Of a stretch of 64,000 nucleotides of DNA, positions 24,501 through 35,338 are shown in pieces. Where the stretch lies: assembly GCA_964036195.1 (NCBI GenBank), contig OZ038450.1, positions 12,154,701-12,218,700 of the forward strand, given 5' to 3'. The translations under genes and the position numbers were made by a program. The notes below the pieces were generated by a model that did not search any database, was not told the origin of the DNA, and worked only from the letters and a program-made list of their open reading frames with translations. The first letter of the stretch is position 1; the number at the start of each line of letters is the position of its first letter. This DNA is from Sphaerolaimus hirsutus. Lineage: Eukaryota > Nematoda > Chromadorea > Monhysterida > Sphaerolaimidae.

Positions 24501-26204
24501 CCCCTGCCTAGAAGCTACAAAACGCTATGAAATATTTAGCCCCTGGTGGCAGTCCCAAGCCCTGTAAAGTATAAAGTAAAGTGTCAAATGTAAAGTCAAA
24601 TGCAAAGTAAAGTGTCAAATGTAAAGTCAAATGCAAAGTTAACTGTCAATTGTCATGCAAAGTTCAGTAATAAAATCTTCTGTCAAATGTAAAGTCAAAT
24701 GCAAAGTTAACTGTCAATTGTCATGCAAAGTTCAGTAATAAAATCTTCTTTTTTTTTGTTTTGATTGACACTTTACTTTGCATTTGACTTTACATTTGAC
24801 ACTTTACACGGCTTGGGACTGCCCCCTGCTCTCACCGTATATCTGAAAAATGGGGCGTCCATAAAATTCAATTTGGGCATAGCAAAACTGTTTTCGGATG
24901 GAAATGTACTTGTCGACTTTTAGAATTGGACGCCTCAATTATAAAACAAAAACATGTACCGCCCCAAAGCAACCAGAGCGACGACCGGTTCAGCGAACCG
25001 ATAGCCGCTTTGCGCGGCGGCGAGCGGGTCGGGCTTGTCGCTGGAAGACTTCTGCCTGTACACGTTGTTCACCGTCATGAAGTAGAGCGTGCCCGCGCGC
25101 ACGTACAAACACCCGCCGCCGTACTCATGCACTGCGTGGTCGAAATTTGTTCGTATACATAGTGGATCGATAGATATCTAACGCAATTTTTATTCTGTGA
25201 AGGATTGCCTCGCCTACGGAGTGAAATACCGCAGAAACATTTATCCTAATAAAGAAACCTTCAACCAGCGTTTAGTATACATGCAGCGACGAAAGATTAG
25301 AGCTATCCGGAAGCGCAAACAGTCAATTTCGATGGTGCCTGGTACGAGCTTCATGACTAATAACCAATCTTAAAACATACCTCACTTACAAACAACAAAA
25401 AAGTCTTATTAGATTTCAACCATTAAAAAACAAACATTTTATATTTCAGCCGGCATTTGGTCAAAAAATCATTTACAAATTACAAAAAAATATCCTAACT
25501 TCGATTTATCTTACCCAACTATTAAAATTTATTTTAGTCAGCACCTTGTGAGTTTGCGTCAAAGGGGTAAGGCGTCCATTCCTTCACTATGGGCTCGGCC
25601 ACCCTCTTCGAGTCGATCGATGCAGAATATACGACGCCGCGTCCATCTTCGCGTTTCTCTTCTAGCCAGTAGATCGTGTCTGGGAGAGACAGTTGAATAA
25701 CGGTCGACATTGACTAACAGCAAATTTGTGTTATACCTACAAATAAGCCACCGCACATTCCGAAGTAAATATTTTTGTCAACGATTCCCTGAACCCCCAC
25801 AATTGACCAGCCATACAGAGAGCAGCGCATACTTTGCGCTGAAATACAATTATTTTATGAATAAAATCATGTGATAAATGTTACCATAGCAAAAACGAAA
25901 AATATCATGAAAAATTGAATAATCCGCTTATTTTTCAGATACAAATTCAGATTTTTCAGGTTTTCATACAAAGGTGACTGGAATATTCCGAGTTCATTTT
26001 CGCGAAGAAATGAAAAATTCAATTTCTACACACCCCCAACGTCACTCAGAAACAGTCACATCAAACAAAAACGAAATCCACACCTTTGCCAAAATCCGTA
26101 GGATCAAGGGCGAGCTCAGTTATCTTCCTGCAATTACCCTGATCAAAGTTCTCGCTGGTAATATCCGACTTCCAGCTACCAAATGGCGCCACCACCTTTG
26201 CCAT
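15553..26204 (-). CDS. S9-family serine peptidase (acylaminoacyl/dipeptidyl peptidase-like)
   Basis: Fourteen exons join in phase, about 693 codons: 26204-26084, 25679-25545, 25131-24974, 22072-21932, 21404-21318, 21252-21171, 21102-20798, 19203-19033, 17903-17760, 17557-17327, 17049-16944, 16581-16385, 16126-16045 and 15671-15553. Start ATG gives [13 protein letters not shown], the usual start of this S9 subgroup. The propeller half has [35 protein letters not shown] and DWWNVYIVD. The catalytic half has [26 protein letters not shown], the nucleophile GQSAGG, the acid in FFQGLDDK, and the histidine in EGHGF. Length fits the family. It is a cytosolic-type enzyme with no signal peptide. The exon 3 end (24974 or 24960) and the exact C-terminus are uncertain; read-through of the last exon would stop near 15427. 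Exon 7 appears about 25 residues longer than usual. Confidence 0.9.
16630..16898. mobile_element. Family K element, copy K3 (left end degraded)
   Basis: The right end GCGGTCCGCCGAG plus TA at 16886-16900 matches K1 and K2. The interior shares 'gcgcgttatcgaccaag' (inverted in K1) and TTTTTAAATATTTTT. It lies in an S9 peptidase intron. Confidence 0.6.
17072..17293. mobile_element. Family P MITE
   Basis: Ends ATGGGCCCACACACGCTAG and GAGTGTGGCGCCAAT. Internal GTGTCAACTCAATGTCAAC is mirrored by GTTGACACAAATTCAATT. It lies in the S9 peptidase intron between exons 10 and 11. Confidence 0.65.
17980..18082. repeat. Family E foldback, copy E3
   Basis: AGACCGTGTAAATGTC at the left and GATTTTACACTTTCCAGGTT at the right surround inverted GTGTCAAAAGTCAT and ATGACTTTTGACAC. 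Non-coding hairpin. Confidence 0.65.
18091..19011. mobile_element. Family F (CAGGGG, GATAGATAG body) hAT-like element, copy F1
   Basis: Starts CAGGGGACTCC and ends GGAGACCCCTG, with an exact 8-bp duplication GGGAGAGC (18083-18090, 19012-19019). The body has GGGATAGATAGCTGA motifs at both ends. B2 (18513-18905) is nested inside. Confidence 0.85.
18513..18905. mobile_element. Family B hAT-like MITE, copy B2, nested in F1
   Basis: Ends CAGGGACGTATCCAGG and CCTGGATACGGCCCTG, with an exact 8-bp duplication GGCACATG (18505-18512, 18906-18913). It includes GGCGCCA units, a GCGCGCTTGCGCGC motif near 18778 and C/G runs near the right end. Confidence 0.9.
19626..20503. mobile_element. Family S (CAGGGTTGG, TTTTATTTTA body) hAT-like element
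   Basis: Ends CAGGGTTGGTTTTATAAA and TTTTGCCAACCCTG, with an exact 8-bp duplication TCCAGCAC (19618-19625, 20504-20511). The arms are runs of TTTTATTTTA and ATACAAATT. An E-type foldback (about 19930-20278) sits inside. It lies in an S9 peptidase intron. Confidence 0.85.
19930..20278. repeat. Family E foldback, copy E4
   Basis: GTAAAATGTCATGCAAAGTG at the left and inverse CACTTTATATGGCTTGGGAC at the right, with repeated TGTCATGACAAATG between. Confidence 0.6.
21617..21780. mobile_element. Family P MITE
   Basis: Ends TTGGGCCCACACACGCTAG and ACCGTGTGGGGCCAA are inverted, with AGTTGACATCG near the left and GATGTCAATT near the right. It lies in an S9 peptidase intron. Confidence 0.65.
22219..22790. 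mobile_element. Family A hAT-like MITE, copy A2 (572 bp)
   Basis: Perfect 17-bp inverted ends TAGGGTTCAAACGGGAT and ATCCCGTTTGAACCCTA, with exact 8-bp duplication GAAGCAGG (22211-22218, 22791-22798). The body is mostly ATCCCG units with a short unique centre (about 22425-22560). Same length as copy A6. Confidence 0.95.
23146..24395. repeat. 1.25-kb palindrome, family G, copy G2
   Basis: The left end TATAAACACCTTCCCGGACA is mirrored by the right end TGTCCGGGAAGGTGTTTATA. The arms stay alignable to a centre near 23770 (for example ATGCAATATCTCCGTCCATG against its inverse at 24330). Divergence between arms grows inward. Repeated ACAAGTTCACCACCC motifs. No convincing gene. Confidence 0.8.
24549..24822. 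repeat. Family E foldback, copy E2
   Basis: Ends GCAGTCCCAAGCC and GGCTTGGGACTGC are perfect inverses, with flanks CCCTGGTG (or CCCCTGGT, one base shifted) and CCCCTGCT. The interior is a direct repeat of GTGTCAAATGTAAAGTC units. Confidence 0.75.
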
Positions 26205-26734
26205 AGCGCTGCTAAAGGCGCGAAAACGTGGGAATGCCTTCTCGAATCGAGATTCTGATAGCAGCCAAATTCGCGGCAGTTGAGCCAAGGCACGCAGGGA
26301 AACACGCATCAATGGAAGACCCGCTTCTGAGAGGAAGGAACTATAGCATGTTCGGGAAATCTGGGACAAGCTCAGATTTGAGTCGTCCAGAATTGGCTGA
26401 AAAACTACGCGTGTAGGAATTCCGACTAAGTTTGAAACGTGACCTACTTACGTTGAACATATCTATCAATAGGCATGGTTCAGAGTAAAAAATGCCAAAG
26501 ACCGGACAACTTCAGGGAAATACAGACAACACCTTCAGTATCAATTTTCGAGGTTCGCGTGAATATTTTTGCGCGCAAGGGCTCATTTTCCCGTCAGAAC
26601 AAGGTTTTCTCAGTAAATACGTCGGTACCTACGGGCAAACATTTTCTGAAAATATACGCAATGGTGTGTTTGCCGCTGTATATGTTGACTCGCGGTTATT
26701 GGTGCCAGCGCCAACGCCCATTGGCGCCATGGCG

Positions 26735-26860
26735 TATCGCCGTGATGTCAAAATCATGGAGTGTCAAAAGTCATGTAAAATGCCCCGCCATTTTACAGGG
26801 CACTTTACACGACTTTTGACACTTGGCATGATATATTTTACAGGGTCTGGGAGTGACTTC
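26735..26860. repeat. Family E foldback, copy E5
   Basis: GTGTCAAAAGTCATGTAAAA is mirrored by TTTACACGACTTTTGACAC around CCCGCCATTTTACAGGGC. The right end ACAGGGTCTGGGAG matches E1. It lies upstream of the S9 peptidase start. Confidence 0.65.
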
Positions 26861-28900
26861 AGAGATTTGATATTTATCTATCTGAACATCCGTGGGGGTT
26901 CAAATACGCAAGTACTGCCACTTGTTTGACATATTTATCTGTTGTTCACTCAACCATCTTTGGAAACAATTAAAGAACAGTTTTCATCAAAAAACTTTTT
27001 TTAACGGGGCTGTTAGAAACAAAACGTGTTTTCCATCCCTGCATCAGAAGCCACCCCAAAATCTGCCGCTCCAACTAAACTATCAAAGCGGGGGTCTGCC
27101 CAAGGCGGGTTTAGCTGTTGGCTGACGCACATTCTCGGTTGGCAGATACCAATCGAGAAAGCAGCGTGCAGCTGCAACAGTGAAAAGTGCTTACACGTAC
27201 AAAAATATGGAACTTTAAACGATGTCAAAGGATCGAGGTGGAGGGACCGCCTTGGGAATGATCTCACCTTCCACCTCGACCCCTTTAGATTGTAGGGTCG
27301 CAAACGGTACGGCAACATCTTTGCGTTAAGCGCACTTGCACTACATCTTCGGTAAATGGTAAGTACAGTAAATATGAAAAGAGCGGTGCGTGGTACGTTA
27401 AATTTGGGAAATTTGCCATACAGTTATTCTGCGGTAAATGTGGTTCTACACAATCTGAAAAGTTCGGTGTGCGGTACCGTAATTTTGGGAAATTTCGAAA
27501 TTTTTCATACAGAACGGTAAATTTTCCAATGGTACTTACATAATTCTGAAAAGTGCGGTGCACGGTACCGTAAGTTGGAAAATTCCCAAATTTGCCATAC
27601 AGAATGGAAAATTTCCAAGTTGCAATATGATAAAGTAAATTGGACAATTCAACCACCACAATTGTCGGCACACGACAAACCATACATAGGTAAAGAACCT
27701 AAATAGTAAAGTGAAAAATCGAACCTAAATAGCAATCTTAGTAAATAACAATACGCAGAAAGTTGTGGACGAAAATAAACCGGAGAAACAAAATCGGTGA
27801 GTTCATCAGAAGCACAAACATCCCCAATGAAAATGTTGACTCAGCTAGAAATAAATACGTCTTCATATTCAACCTCATCTAGACTATCGGTGGCAGACCT
27901 CATAAATGTACCTAATTCTAAATACATTCACAGGATTCACAAAATAAGCGCAATAAATAGGGCGTAATAAGCGCCGTGTCGGGGTTCGGATTATACGTTA
28001 TGAACAGAATATTTTGTATTAGGTGTACTGCATTCACCCTCTCAGAATATTGACATAGAATCAATAAAAAATATCTAGACGCGCCGAAAAACCAGAAGTC
28101 ACCGATAAATCTAGTCCGGACCCAAATATCACGGCGCTTACGAATGCCAGTGGCAAGAACGCAATGACATTGAACATGAACAAACAAATTCCGTCATAAA
28201 CAGCCCATATGCCACATAGTTAATGCGAAGTACGGCGCCAAGACACAGCACCGCATCATTGCCGCCAGTTAATCCGGCACGGCGCCAAGACACGGCACCG
28301 CACTAAATTGCCGCCAGATAATCCGAAGTACGGCGCCAAGACACAGCACCGAACGAAATTGCCGCCAGCAAGCTGTGAAATGAAATAAGCACGCTTTGCT
28401 CTTTTTTGTGGGAACATTCCGGGGTTTTATTCGAGGATGTAGGGTATGCACATGAAGACTGGATAACACAGCTATATACAGTATTTGATTGAAAAATTCC
28501 CCCTCAAATAATCCCACCCTGTTAGACGCGTGAGGAAATAAAATCCCCCCTTGAATACCCCCCCACGAATGGACTAAAAAACCTCAGCTGGGAAAGTCAG
28601 CCTCCTTCAACTCTACAGTACTGCCAGTTTTCAAAGAAAACTATAAAAAATTTAATCACATGCCCCACAATATTCAAATCGATACAAAATATGCCCGATA
28701 TCCCACAGGGCGTCAACTCGAACCACCGGATAAATCAAGCAACCAACCTTTGCGAGCGGTTGTCCACAAGTGCCGGCACACGCTGCGAAAACGGCATAGT
28801 CCGATCGGCACCAAGACGCGGCACCACATCGCATCACTGCTTGCAAACTGCAAACAAAAATGCACCACATATGACACAAAAAAACAACCACATTGAGATC
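26861..28900. other. Intergenic stretch 5' of the S9 peptidase gene
   Basis: Holds a small hairpin near 27232-27290 (GATCGAGGTGGAGG and CCTTCCACCTCGACC), three imperfect copies of an 80-90-bp tandem unit at about 27380-27640, and repeated GGCGCCAAGACACGGCACCG units at 28230-28350. No exon recognised; the 132-aa minus frame at 27285-27683 is a product of the tandem units. Confidence 0.4.
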
Positions 28901-30865
28901 ATAAGGGGTTTCAAAATTTTGACCCTCGCGGGAGCTGGGTCAGATAGCAAATCGCTCCCACGGCGTGATAGATAAGAACTTTTTGTGGAGGGGGGGGGGG
29001 CTGGGGAGCAGGGGTCGCTAAGCTACGGAACAAATCGCTAAAAATTGTTTAAAATTGAAAAATATATAGAAACCAGAAATATGGAAAATTGCTAAAAATG
29101 GTGCAAAAAATTGCTAAAAATATGTATGCAGGCGAAAACCGCGATTTTTAAGGTGAAAAGCGTTAAGCGCTTCTGAGCGAATTGGGGGAAAACTTCTAAA
29201 AAGAATCGCTCCAGATAGATAGATCGTCGAGCGATTATCGGAGGGGGCTAGGGTAAAAAGAATCGCTCCAGATAGATAGATCGTTGAGCGATTATCGGAG
29301 GGGGGCTATGGACAGCAGCCAAAAAATTTGCCTACAGGGTGGATGGATAGCTGAGCGGCCCGAGGGATAGATAAACACACCTTCCCGATCAGGTCCCCCA
29401 TTTTTTATTTTACTTCTGACGTCCTATCTCCAGTTCTAGGACGCGCCAGAAGCTGAAACTTGGGGTAGATATTGGCGCAACCCCCCTCTATTTCGCTTGA
29501 ATTGGAGGGGTCGCGGGTCACCCTAAGTGCAAAAAAATGTCGTGGCTTTTTTAGTGTCCCACACAGGTCCGGCCCCCACTGATTTCTTGCACTGCGGGTG
29601 CCGTACCTACAGCTGTGGGAGGGATATAAATCTAAAATTTTGGGGATGTGTCACCAACACCCCTCCCCTACTTTACACTGGCCAGGCGGTTTTTGGCAAC
29701 TCACCAGTGTGGGGTGCAGCATTCAAAATTTATCAAAACATTACTGTCCCACACAGGTCCAGCACCCAAATGAATTTTAAAGAATATGCACTTTTGTGTT
29801 GTTTCAACAGGGTCAGACTCTCTGTGCATTTTTACCCACTGTGCATGGTTACCCGGCATGCATTTTTCGCTGCCCGGTGTGCATTGTTGCCCAGTGTGCA
29901 TGGCGGCCGCCCCTCCATGCACACCGGGCACCACCATGCGCGCCGGGTATCCGTGCACAGCGAGCCGACATGCACACCGGGTATCTGTGCACAGCCCCCG
30001 CGCTGCCACATGGCTTATTGTTTCCCGCCGCAGCCGATAGTCATTTGTTGTACTATCTATTGTTTTCTTGCTATTGTTGTTGCTTATTGTTCTAATCAAA
30101 TGTATGTACCACATTTCTTCTAATAGATTTCTTCTAATACCTTTATATTTTTTAATAAACTTTTTACCTGCCATTCTATTGGAGGTGCCATTCTATTAGA
30201 AGAAATGACAATTAATGATAATTAATTGGTACATTAGTTTCTTTCAATTTGACCATTTTGTTTGCTGGTCGTGTATAATAAGAAAATTAAATAATTCCAC
30301 CCAAAAATATCAGTGCTATACTTACCCATGAATTGCATGGCATAATAAGCCTACAATTACGCCATGTGCCAGCCGCAAACTGCGGCACACTTATTTCATA
30401 ATTACTCCGTGCTGGCAATACGCCGCATGAATTGCATGCATTTGCATTCCACAATGTGTGCATAGCACAACGCGAAAATGGGTTTAAAAGTGGCGCGCAT
30501 TACGCCCAGGGGTGTATCCAGGATTTTTGAGCGAGGGGGGGGCTGTTTGTTTACGGAGCCCGGCGAATGGGGGGGGGGGCTCAGCCCCCCCCCCCTAAAA
30601 TTTTACCTGTACAGTGGCGGAATGGCGCCATGGCACTGGCGCCATTCGTTGACGCCACGCCATGGCGCCATTGTAAATATACATACATATGGAGAGATGG
30701 GCATGAAATTCAACGTATTTTACAGATATTTGAGGGTACAGGTGCCGATTTTCCAATAATTCCCGTCGGTGGAAAAATGCGCGCTCGCACGCAAAATTTT
30801 TACATTATAACTTTGGAAATTAGTACCGAAAACGACATTTTCCTCGATTTTTTTCCGGTCTCACC

Positions 30866-31496
30866 TAAGGTTGGAAAAAAAACGTTTTTTTTAACTCGAT
30901 GTTTTTTTTAAAAAAACAACGTTTTTTTTTAAATAAAAACGTTTTTTTTTAAAAGCTCCCAGATATGACCTTGTGTCAACATATATAGGTATATCAGACA
31001 GTGGCAATACTCTGTGATGTTATGTATAACCATATAATGTCTGTGGAGCCATGGGATAGCATTATAAGTGGTGATTAGTGTCAAAAATATCAATTTTTCG
31101 TCGACATATCGTACGTATATCGCCTTATAGTCGAATGTTCGTGACTTCAGGTAAAGTTTGGCACGGAATAGTGATGAAACAAGGTTATAAAAGGAGGTTG
31201 TTACTTTGGGAGTGAAGTTACACACTGTGGAGGTACATGGAAGCACATTACCTCAATATTATATACTACACCGACATATGACGGCTTATTAACCCATGGT
31301 AGCATATATAAATGGATACTTTGATACTAAAAATGCCACAAAACCAATGAAAACAACCACCAATGTCAATTTGTGTGTGAAATTGCGCGCCAGCGCTCAA
31401 AAATTAAAAAAAAAACATTTCAGACGTCATGTTTTTTTTAAAAAACAACGTTTTTTTTAATAAAAAACGTTTAAAAAAAAACATCGGCCAACCCTA
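30866..31496. mobile_element. Family C hAT-like element, copy C2
   Basis: Ends TAAGGTTGG and CGGCCAACCCTA, with exact 8-bp duplication GTCTCACC (30858-30865, 31497-31504). A-run/T-run ends (AAAACGTTTTTTTT) flank a conserved 450-bp centre shared with C1 and C3-C5. Confidence 0.9.
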
Positions 31497-31772
31497 GTCT
31501 CACCCCAGTCCCAACCGCTGCAGCCCCCCCCCCCCCTTTTAGGGTTAAAAAAAATCTATTTTTTTTATGACCCCAATTTTATCGATTTTTTAAATAAAAA
31601 TCGCTGGGGTTAAAATTAGCCCCAATTCTCTCTAAAATCGCCTCTAAAGGTCATAAAACGCATATAAATTGATAGGCACTGCACACTTATGCTTTCTGTG
31701 GTAGTACAAGTGCTGTATAGCTTTAGAAAAGCTTGAAAGTCAGTTATTTTGGAGTTTAAAAGTAATTAAATA

Positions 31773-32200
31773 CCGTATTACCTCGAATTATCCCCCCCTT
31801 GAATTAACCCCCCCTCGAATTAACCCCCCCTCAAAATGGGCTGGGGAAATAATAAACCCCCCCCTCGAAATACCCCCCCTTCGGAATGATGTACGTCATG
31901 TACATAATAAATACGTCATGTATGCAATGTACATGATGTATATTACTGTTGATTTGCATTGCAGCTACACATAGACTAGTTTGTGTAGCTATCTACGTTT
32001 TTATGTCCAAATATATCCTGTTTACATTTATAACCTGTTTCGGGTATGCAAATGCCTACTTTTTACTACGATCCTTACAAAAATTCCTGACAAATAATTA
32101 AAAAAACCCTCGAATAAACCCCCCCCCCTCGAATTAACCCCCCTAAAATTTTGCTGGCGAAATAATAAACCCCCCATGGGGGTATTTCGAGGTAATACGG
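31773..32200. mobile_element. Family I MITE, copy I2
   Basis: Ends CCGTATTACCTCGAA and TTCGAGGTAATACGG, flanked by TA. Subterminal AATTAACCCCCC/CCCCATGGGGG repeats. Confidence 0.75.
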
Positions 32201-32363
32201 TAGTTATATTTGCAGCGTGAATTTCATTTCATCGACCATTTGCAGTTGTGTTTGCAGAAATTGCACATTATTGCTGAGAACAAAATAAAAATTATCTTGG
32301 GAGTGAACATGGATGCATTTGCATAAATTTTTCACATGGAAACACATAGCATAAGTATGAATG

Positions 32364-32562
32364 GGTTAGACTCGCTGTGCATATTTACCCGCTGTGCATG
32401 GTTACCCGGCGTGCATTTTTCGCTGCCCGGTGTGCATTGTTGCCCGGTGTGCATGGAGGGGCTGCCGCCATGCACACCGGGCAACAATGCACACCGGGCA
32501 GCGAAAAATGCATGCCGGGTAACCATGCACAGCAGGTAAAAATGCACAGCGGCACAGGCTCG
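32364..32562. mobile_element. Short family H hairpin MITE, copy H2
   Basis: 199 bp that is almost entirely one hairpin: GTGCATGGTTACCCGGCGTG reads back inverted on the right arm around GGAGGGGCTGCC. Flanks TATGAATG and TATGAATA match at 7 of 8. It sits inside the larger family member H1. Confidence 0.85.
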
Positions 32563-33911
32563 TATGAATACTTCCCAATATGATTCACAGCCTACCCTAC
32601 ACGCTTAAAAGTATGCAGAAATGGGTGCTACATCAGCAAATTAGTTGTAAAGGTAATTAAAAAAGCAAATGATGGATTGCTTGCATGAAAATGCGAGCTT
32701 GCGTGCAAATTTTTTTGCATTTTACCTAGTGCACGAGTACCAAAAATATTTGCGAGCGATTTTTTTTTAAATCGGTACGGGTGCTGCGATTTGTTAAAAA
32801 AAAATTCGGAACTTTTAAAAAAAATCGCTTAAAAAAAACTGCTTGCCAACCCTACCCTGGATACGTACTTGAGTATGCCACTCTACATTATTCAACATTT
32901 TTTTCATTTATCTTGCTCATTTACCCCCCCCCCCCCTCCCGGCATATACTACTTCACAACTGAAATTTTGCTTTTTCATATATCAGTTTTGAACACATTT
33001 CACCTTACCACACCTGATTGGATGTTGGTCAACAGTCAATTGACAACATTATTGATGATTATTTATCAGTCTAATTGTATTAAGAAGACCACCTAAATTG
33101 ACCTAGCTTGTCATTCAGCTGGGTATGCCCATGACCTCAAACGCGGGCCGGCGGCGAACACAAAGGCAAACAATAGGATTGTGTACAATATCTTTTGTGT
33201 TTGCCACCCTGGTCACATGATGTATTTCCGCAGCCGACCTCCATGTTCGCTACCCGGCATGCATGTCGGCTCGCTGTGCACGGATACCCGGTGTGCATGT
33301 CGCTGTGCACGGATACCCGGTGTGCATGTCGGCACGGATACCCGGGGCGCATGGTGGTGCCCGGTGTGCATGGGGGCCCGGTGTGCATGGAGGGGCAACC
33401 GCCATGCACACCGGGCAACAATGCACACCGGGCAGCGAAAAATGCACGCTGGGTAACCATGCACAGTGGGTGAAAATGCACAGCGGCACAGGCTCGTTTC
33501 AACACTCAAGTGATTGATAATGTCAAATAAGCATTAAATATCCTCTATAAATATCGTATCCTACCAAAAACTGCCTACCACATGAACCCATCCCTCCAGT
33601 GGCTGACGAAAAATCACTTTTTACAACTTTCTTATTAGACACTTGAACTACTGGTTTACAATAATTTTTATGGGAGAGTTCAAGGTTTCAAGTTGTGTAA
33701 AAAACCTTACCTCCAAAATGCCTTCATAAGAAAATTTGCTTGGGGTGAATTTCGAATTGAAAAAATGACATCATTGCAGGAACAAAAATGAGTAAAATTT
33801 ACAATTTTAAATTTACTCCAAGCAAATTTTCTTATGAAGGCTTTTTGGAGCTAAGGTTTTTTACACAACTTAAAACCCTTAACCCTCCTCTATAAAATAT
33901 TGTAAACCAAC

Positions 33912-34279
33912 TAGGGTTCAAACGGGATCAAACTTTTCAAATCCCGATCCTGAGAAACTCCAAAGTCCGGGATCCCGATCCCGGAAAAATTAGAGGAAAT
34001 TATCATAAGTGAAAAAATGACGTTTTTGCATGCAAAAATGTGAACGCAAACCCCCAGCGTTCATTTTATGCCACTTTTCTGGCATCCAACAGTGTTTTGA
34101 GACCTTTATGAACAACTGTGAATGCCAGAACATTGGCCAAATACTCTATCCCAAAACTCCAATCCCGAAAAAATGCCAATCCTGATCCCGTGACCCCAAT
34201 CCCGGCCAATCCCGATCCTGATCCCGAAATCTCAAAAAACCAATCCCAATCCCGAAAAGTCAATCCCGTTTGAACCCTA
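33912..34279. mobile_element. Family A hAT-like MITE, copy A3
   Basis: Left end TAGGGTTCAAACGGGAT and right end ATCCCGTTTGAACCCTA, with exact 8-bp duplication AAACCAAC (33904-33911, 34280-34287). The left ATCCCG array is largely deleted (368 bp in all). Confidence 0.9.
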
Positions 34280-35338
34280 AAACCAACAGTTCAAGTGTCT
34301 AATAAAAAAGTTGTGAAAAGTGATTTTTTCAGCCACTTTAGGGGATTGGTTCATGTGGTGGACAGTTTTCAGTGGGATAAGATATTTATAGAGGATATTC
34401 AATGCTTATTTGACATTATCAATCACTTTAGTGTTAAAACAACACAAAAGTGTTTATTTTTTTAAATTTGATTGGCTGCTGGACCTGTGTGGGACAGTAA
34501 TGTTTTGATAAATTTTGATTGCTGCACCCTACGCTGTGGTGAGTTGCCAAAAACCGCCTGGCCAGTGTATAGTAGGGGTGGGTGTTGGCGACACATCCCC
34601 AAAATTGTAGATTTTTACCCCTCCCACAGCTGGAGGTACGGCACCCGCAGTGCAAGCAATCAGTGGGGGCCGGACCTGTGTGGGACACTAAAAAGCCACG
34701 AAATTTTTTGCACTTAGGGTGACCCACCATGTAGGTTGTCGCCGCGACCCCTCCAATACATGCGAAGTAGAGGGGGGTTGCGCCAATATCTACCCCAAGT
34801 TTCAGCTTCTGGCGCGTCCTAGAACTGGAGATAGGACGTCTGAAGTAAAATAAAAAATGGGGGGCCGGACTTGATCCTGAAGGTGTTTAGATAGCTGGCC
34901 GATTTGGGGTAGCAGCCCCAAAGCCCTCAATGGAGAGGCCTTTAGGTCACACTGATGACCAACTATCAAATTCAAGCAGAGGCGTGGTGACTAACTATCA
35001 AATTCAAACAGAGGCGTGGCGAAAAACCACAAACTGCATACCCACAAAATAAACAAACCATCACAAGCAGGAGATCGCGTGTCACGGAGAACAGAAGCGC
35101 GAAGTAGCGAACCACGCAGCTCGACAAACTGGCGCCAAATCGCGGCACCAACCGTCATCTAGCTTGCCGGCTGCAAAGAAACCGGAAAAATGAAAGGAAA
35201 ATGAATTCAAAACAAAGCACAACCAAAATAACAAACCATTGCAAGCATAGGGTTTCCCTGCAAACGGGAGACCATCGCCACGGCGAGCAAGGCGAGGTGC
35301 AGTCGGAGGTAGCGCGTGCGGCCGCTGCGGCACGTTAC

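Larger units (their letters stand above)
22215..24506. mobile_element. Family F element, copy F2, containing A2 and the G2 palindrome
   Basis: The right end GACCCCTG (24506) is followed by CCTAGAAG. The same 8 bases precede the left end at 22207-22214. A2 inserted only four bases inside the left end, so the left terminus resumes at 22795 (CAGGGGTAGG). The body has the usual CTATCTATCCATCCCG motifs. G2 lies at 23146-24395. Confidence 0.8.
30507..32871. mobile_element. Family B element, copy B3, enlarged by nested insertions
   Basis: Starts CAGGGGTGTATCCAGG and ends CCTGGATACGTACTTG. Flanks ATTACGCC and AGTATGCC match at 6 of 8. It contains C2 (30866-31496), I2 (31773-32200), H2 (32364-32562) and a degraded C-like stretch ending GCCAACCCTA near 32854. 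Confidence 0.7.
29810..33496. mobile_element. Family H (GTGCATGG hairpin) element, copy H1
   Basis: Starts GGGTCAGACTCTCTGTGCAT and ends ATGCACAGCGGCACAGGCTCG (inverse related), with an exact 8-bp duplication TTTCAACA (29802-29809, 33497-33504). Both ends are arrays of TGCCCGGTGTGCATGG-type units. B3 is nested inside. Confidence 0.8.
29372..34890. mobile_element. Family G long-inverted-repeat element, copy G1
   Basis: The left end TAAACACACCTTCCCGATCA mirrors the right end GATCCTGAAGGTGTTTA. About 440 bp at the left (29372-29809) pair with 34440-34890, and 33505-33780 pair with 33790-34430, giving one large palindrome centred near 33784. The left arm is split by H1 and the right arm by A3. 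No gene is carried. Confidence 0.75.
28905..34935. mobile_element. Family F element, copy F3, outermost shell of a five-level nest
   Basis: The left part (about 28905-29371) carries the F signature: GACCCTCGCGGGAGCTGG, CAAATCGCTCC and repeated GATAGATAGATCG. The right remnant (34886-34935) resumes with TTAGATAGCTGGCCGATTTG. The exact ends and TSD are unclear. It surrounds G1. Confidence 0.5.

Noticed and set aside
24541-24830. CRISPR-like array of TGTAAAGTCAAATGCAAAGT units
   Set aside because: Units are adjacent without unique spacers and lie within a foldback element with GCAGTCCCAAGCC ends; the genome is eukaryotic.
29527-30123. 198-codon plus frame with Cys/His-rich repeats, and similar frames at 32332-32588 and 33137-33517
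   Set aside because: They are products of the family H TGCCCGGTGTGCATGG hairpin units, open in several frames on both strands.
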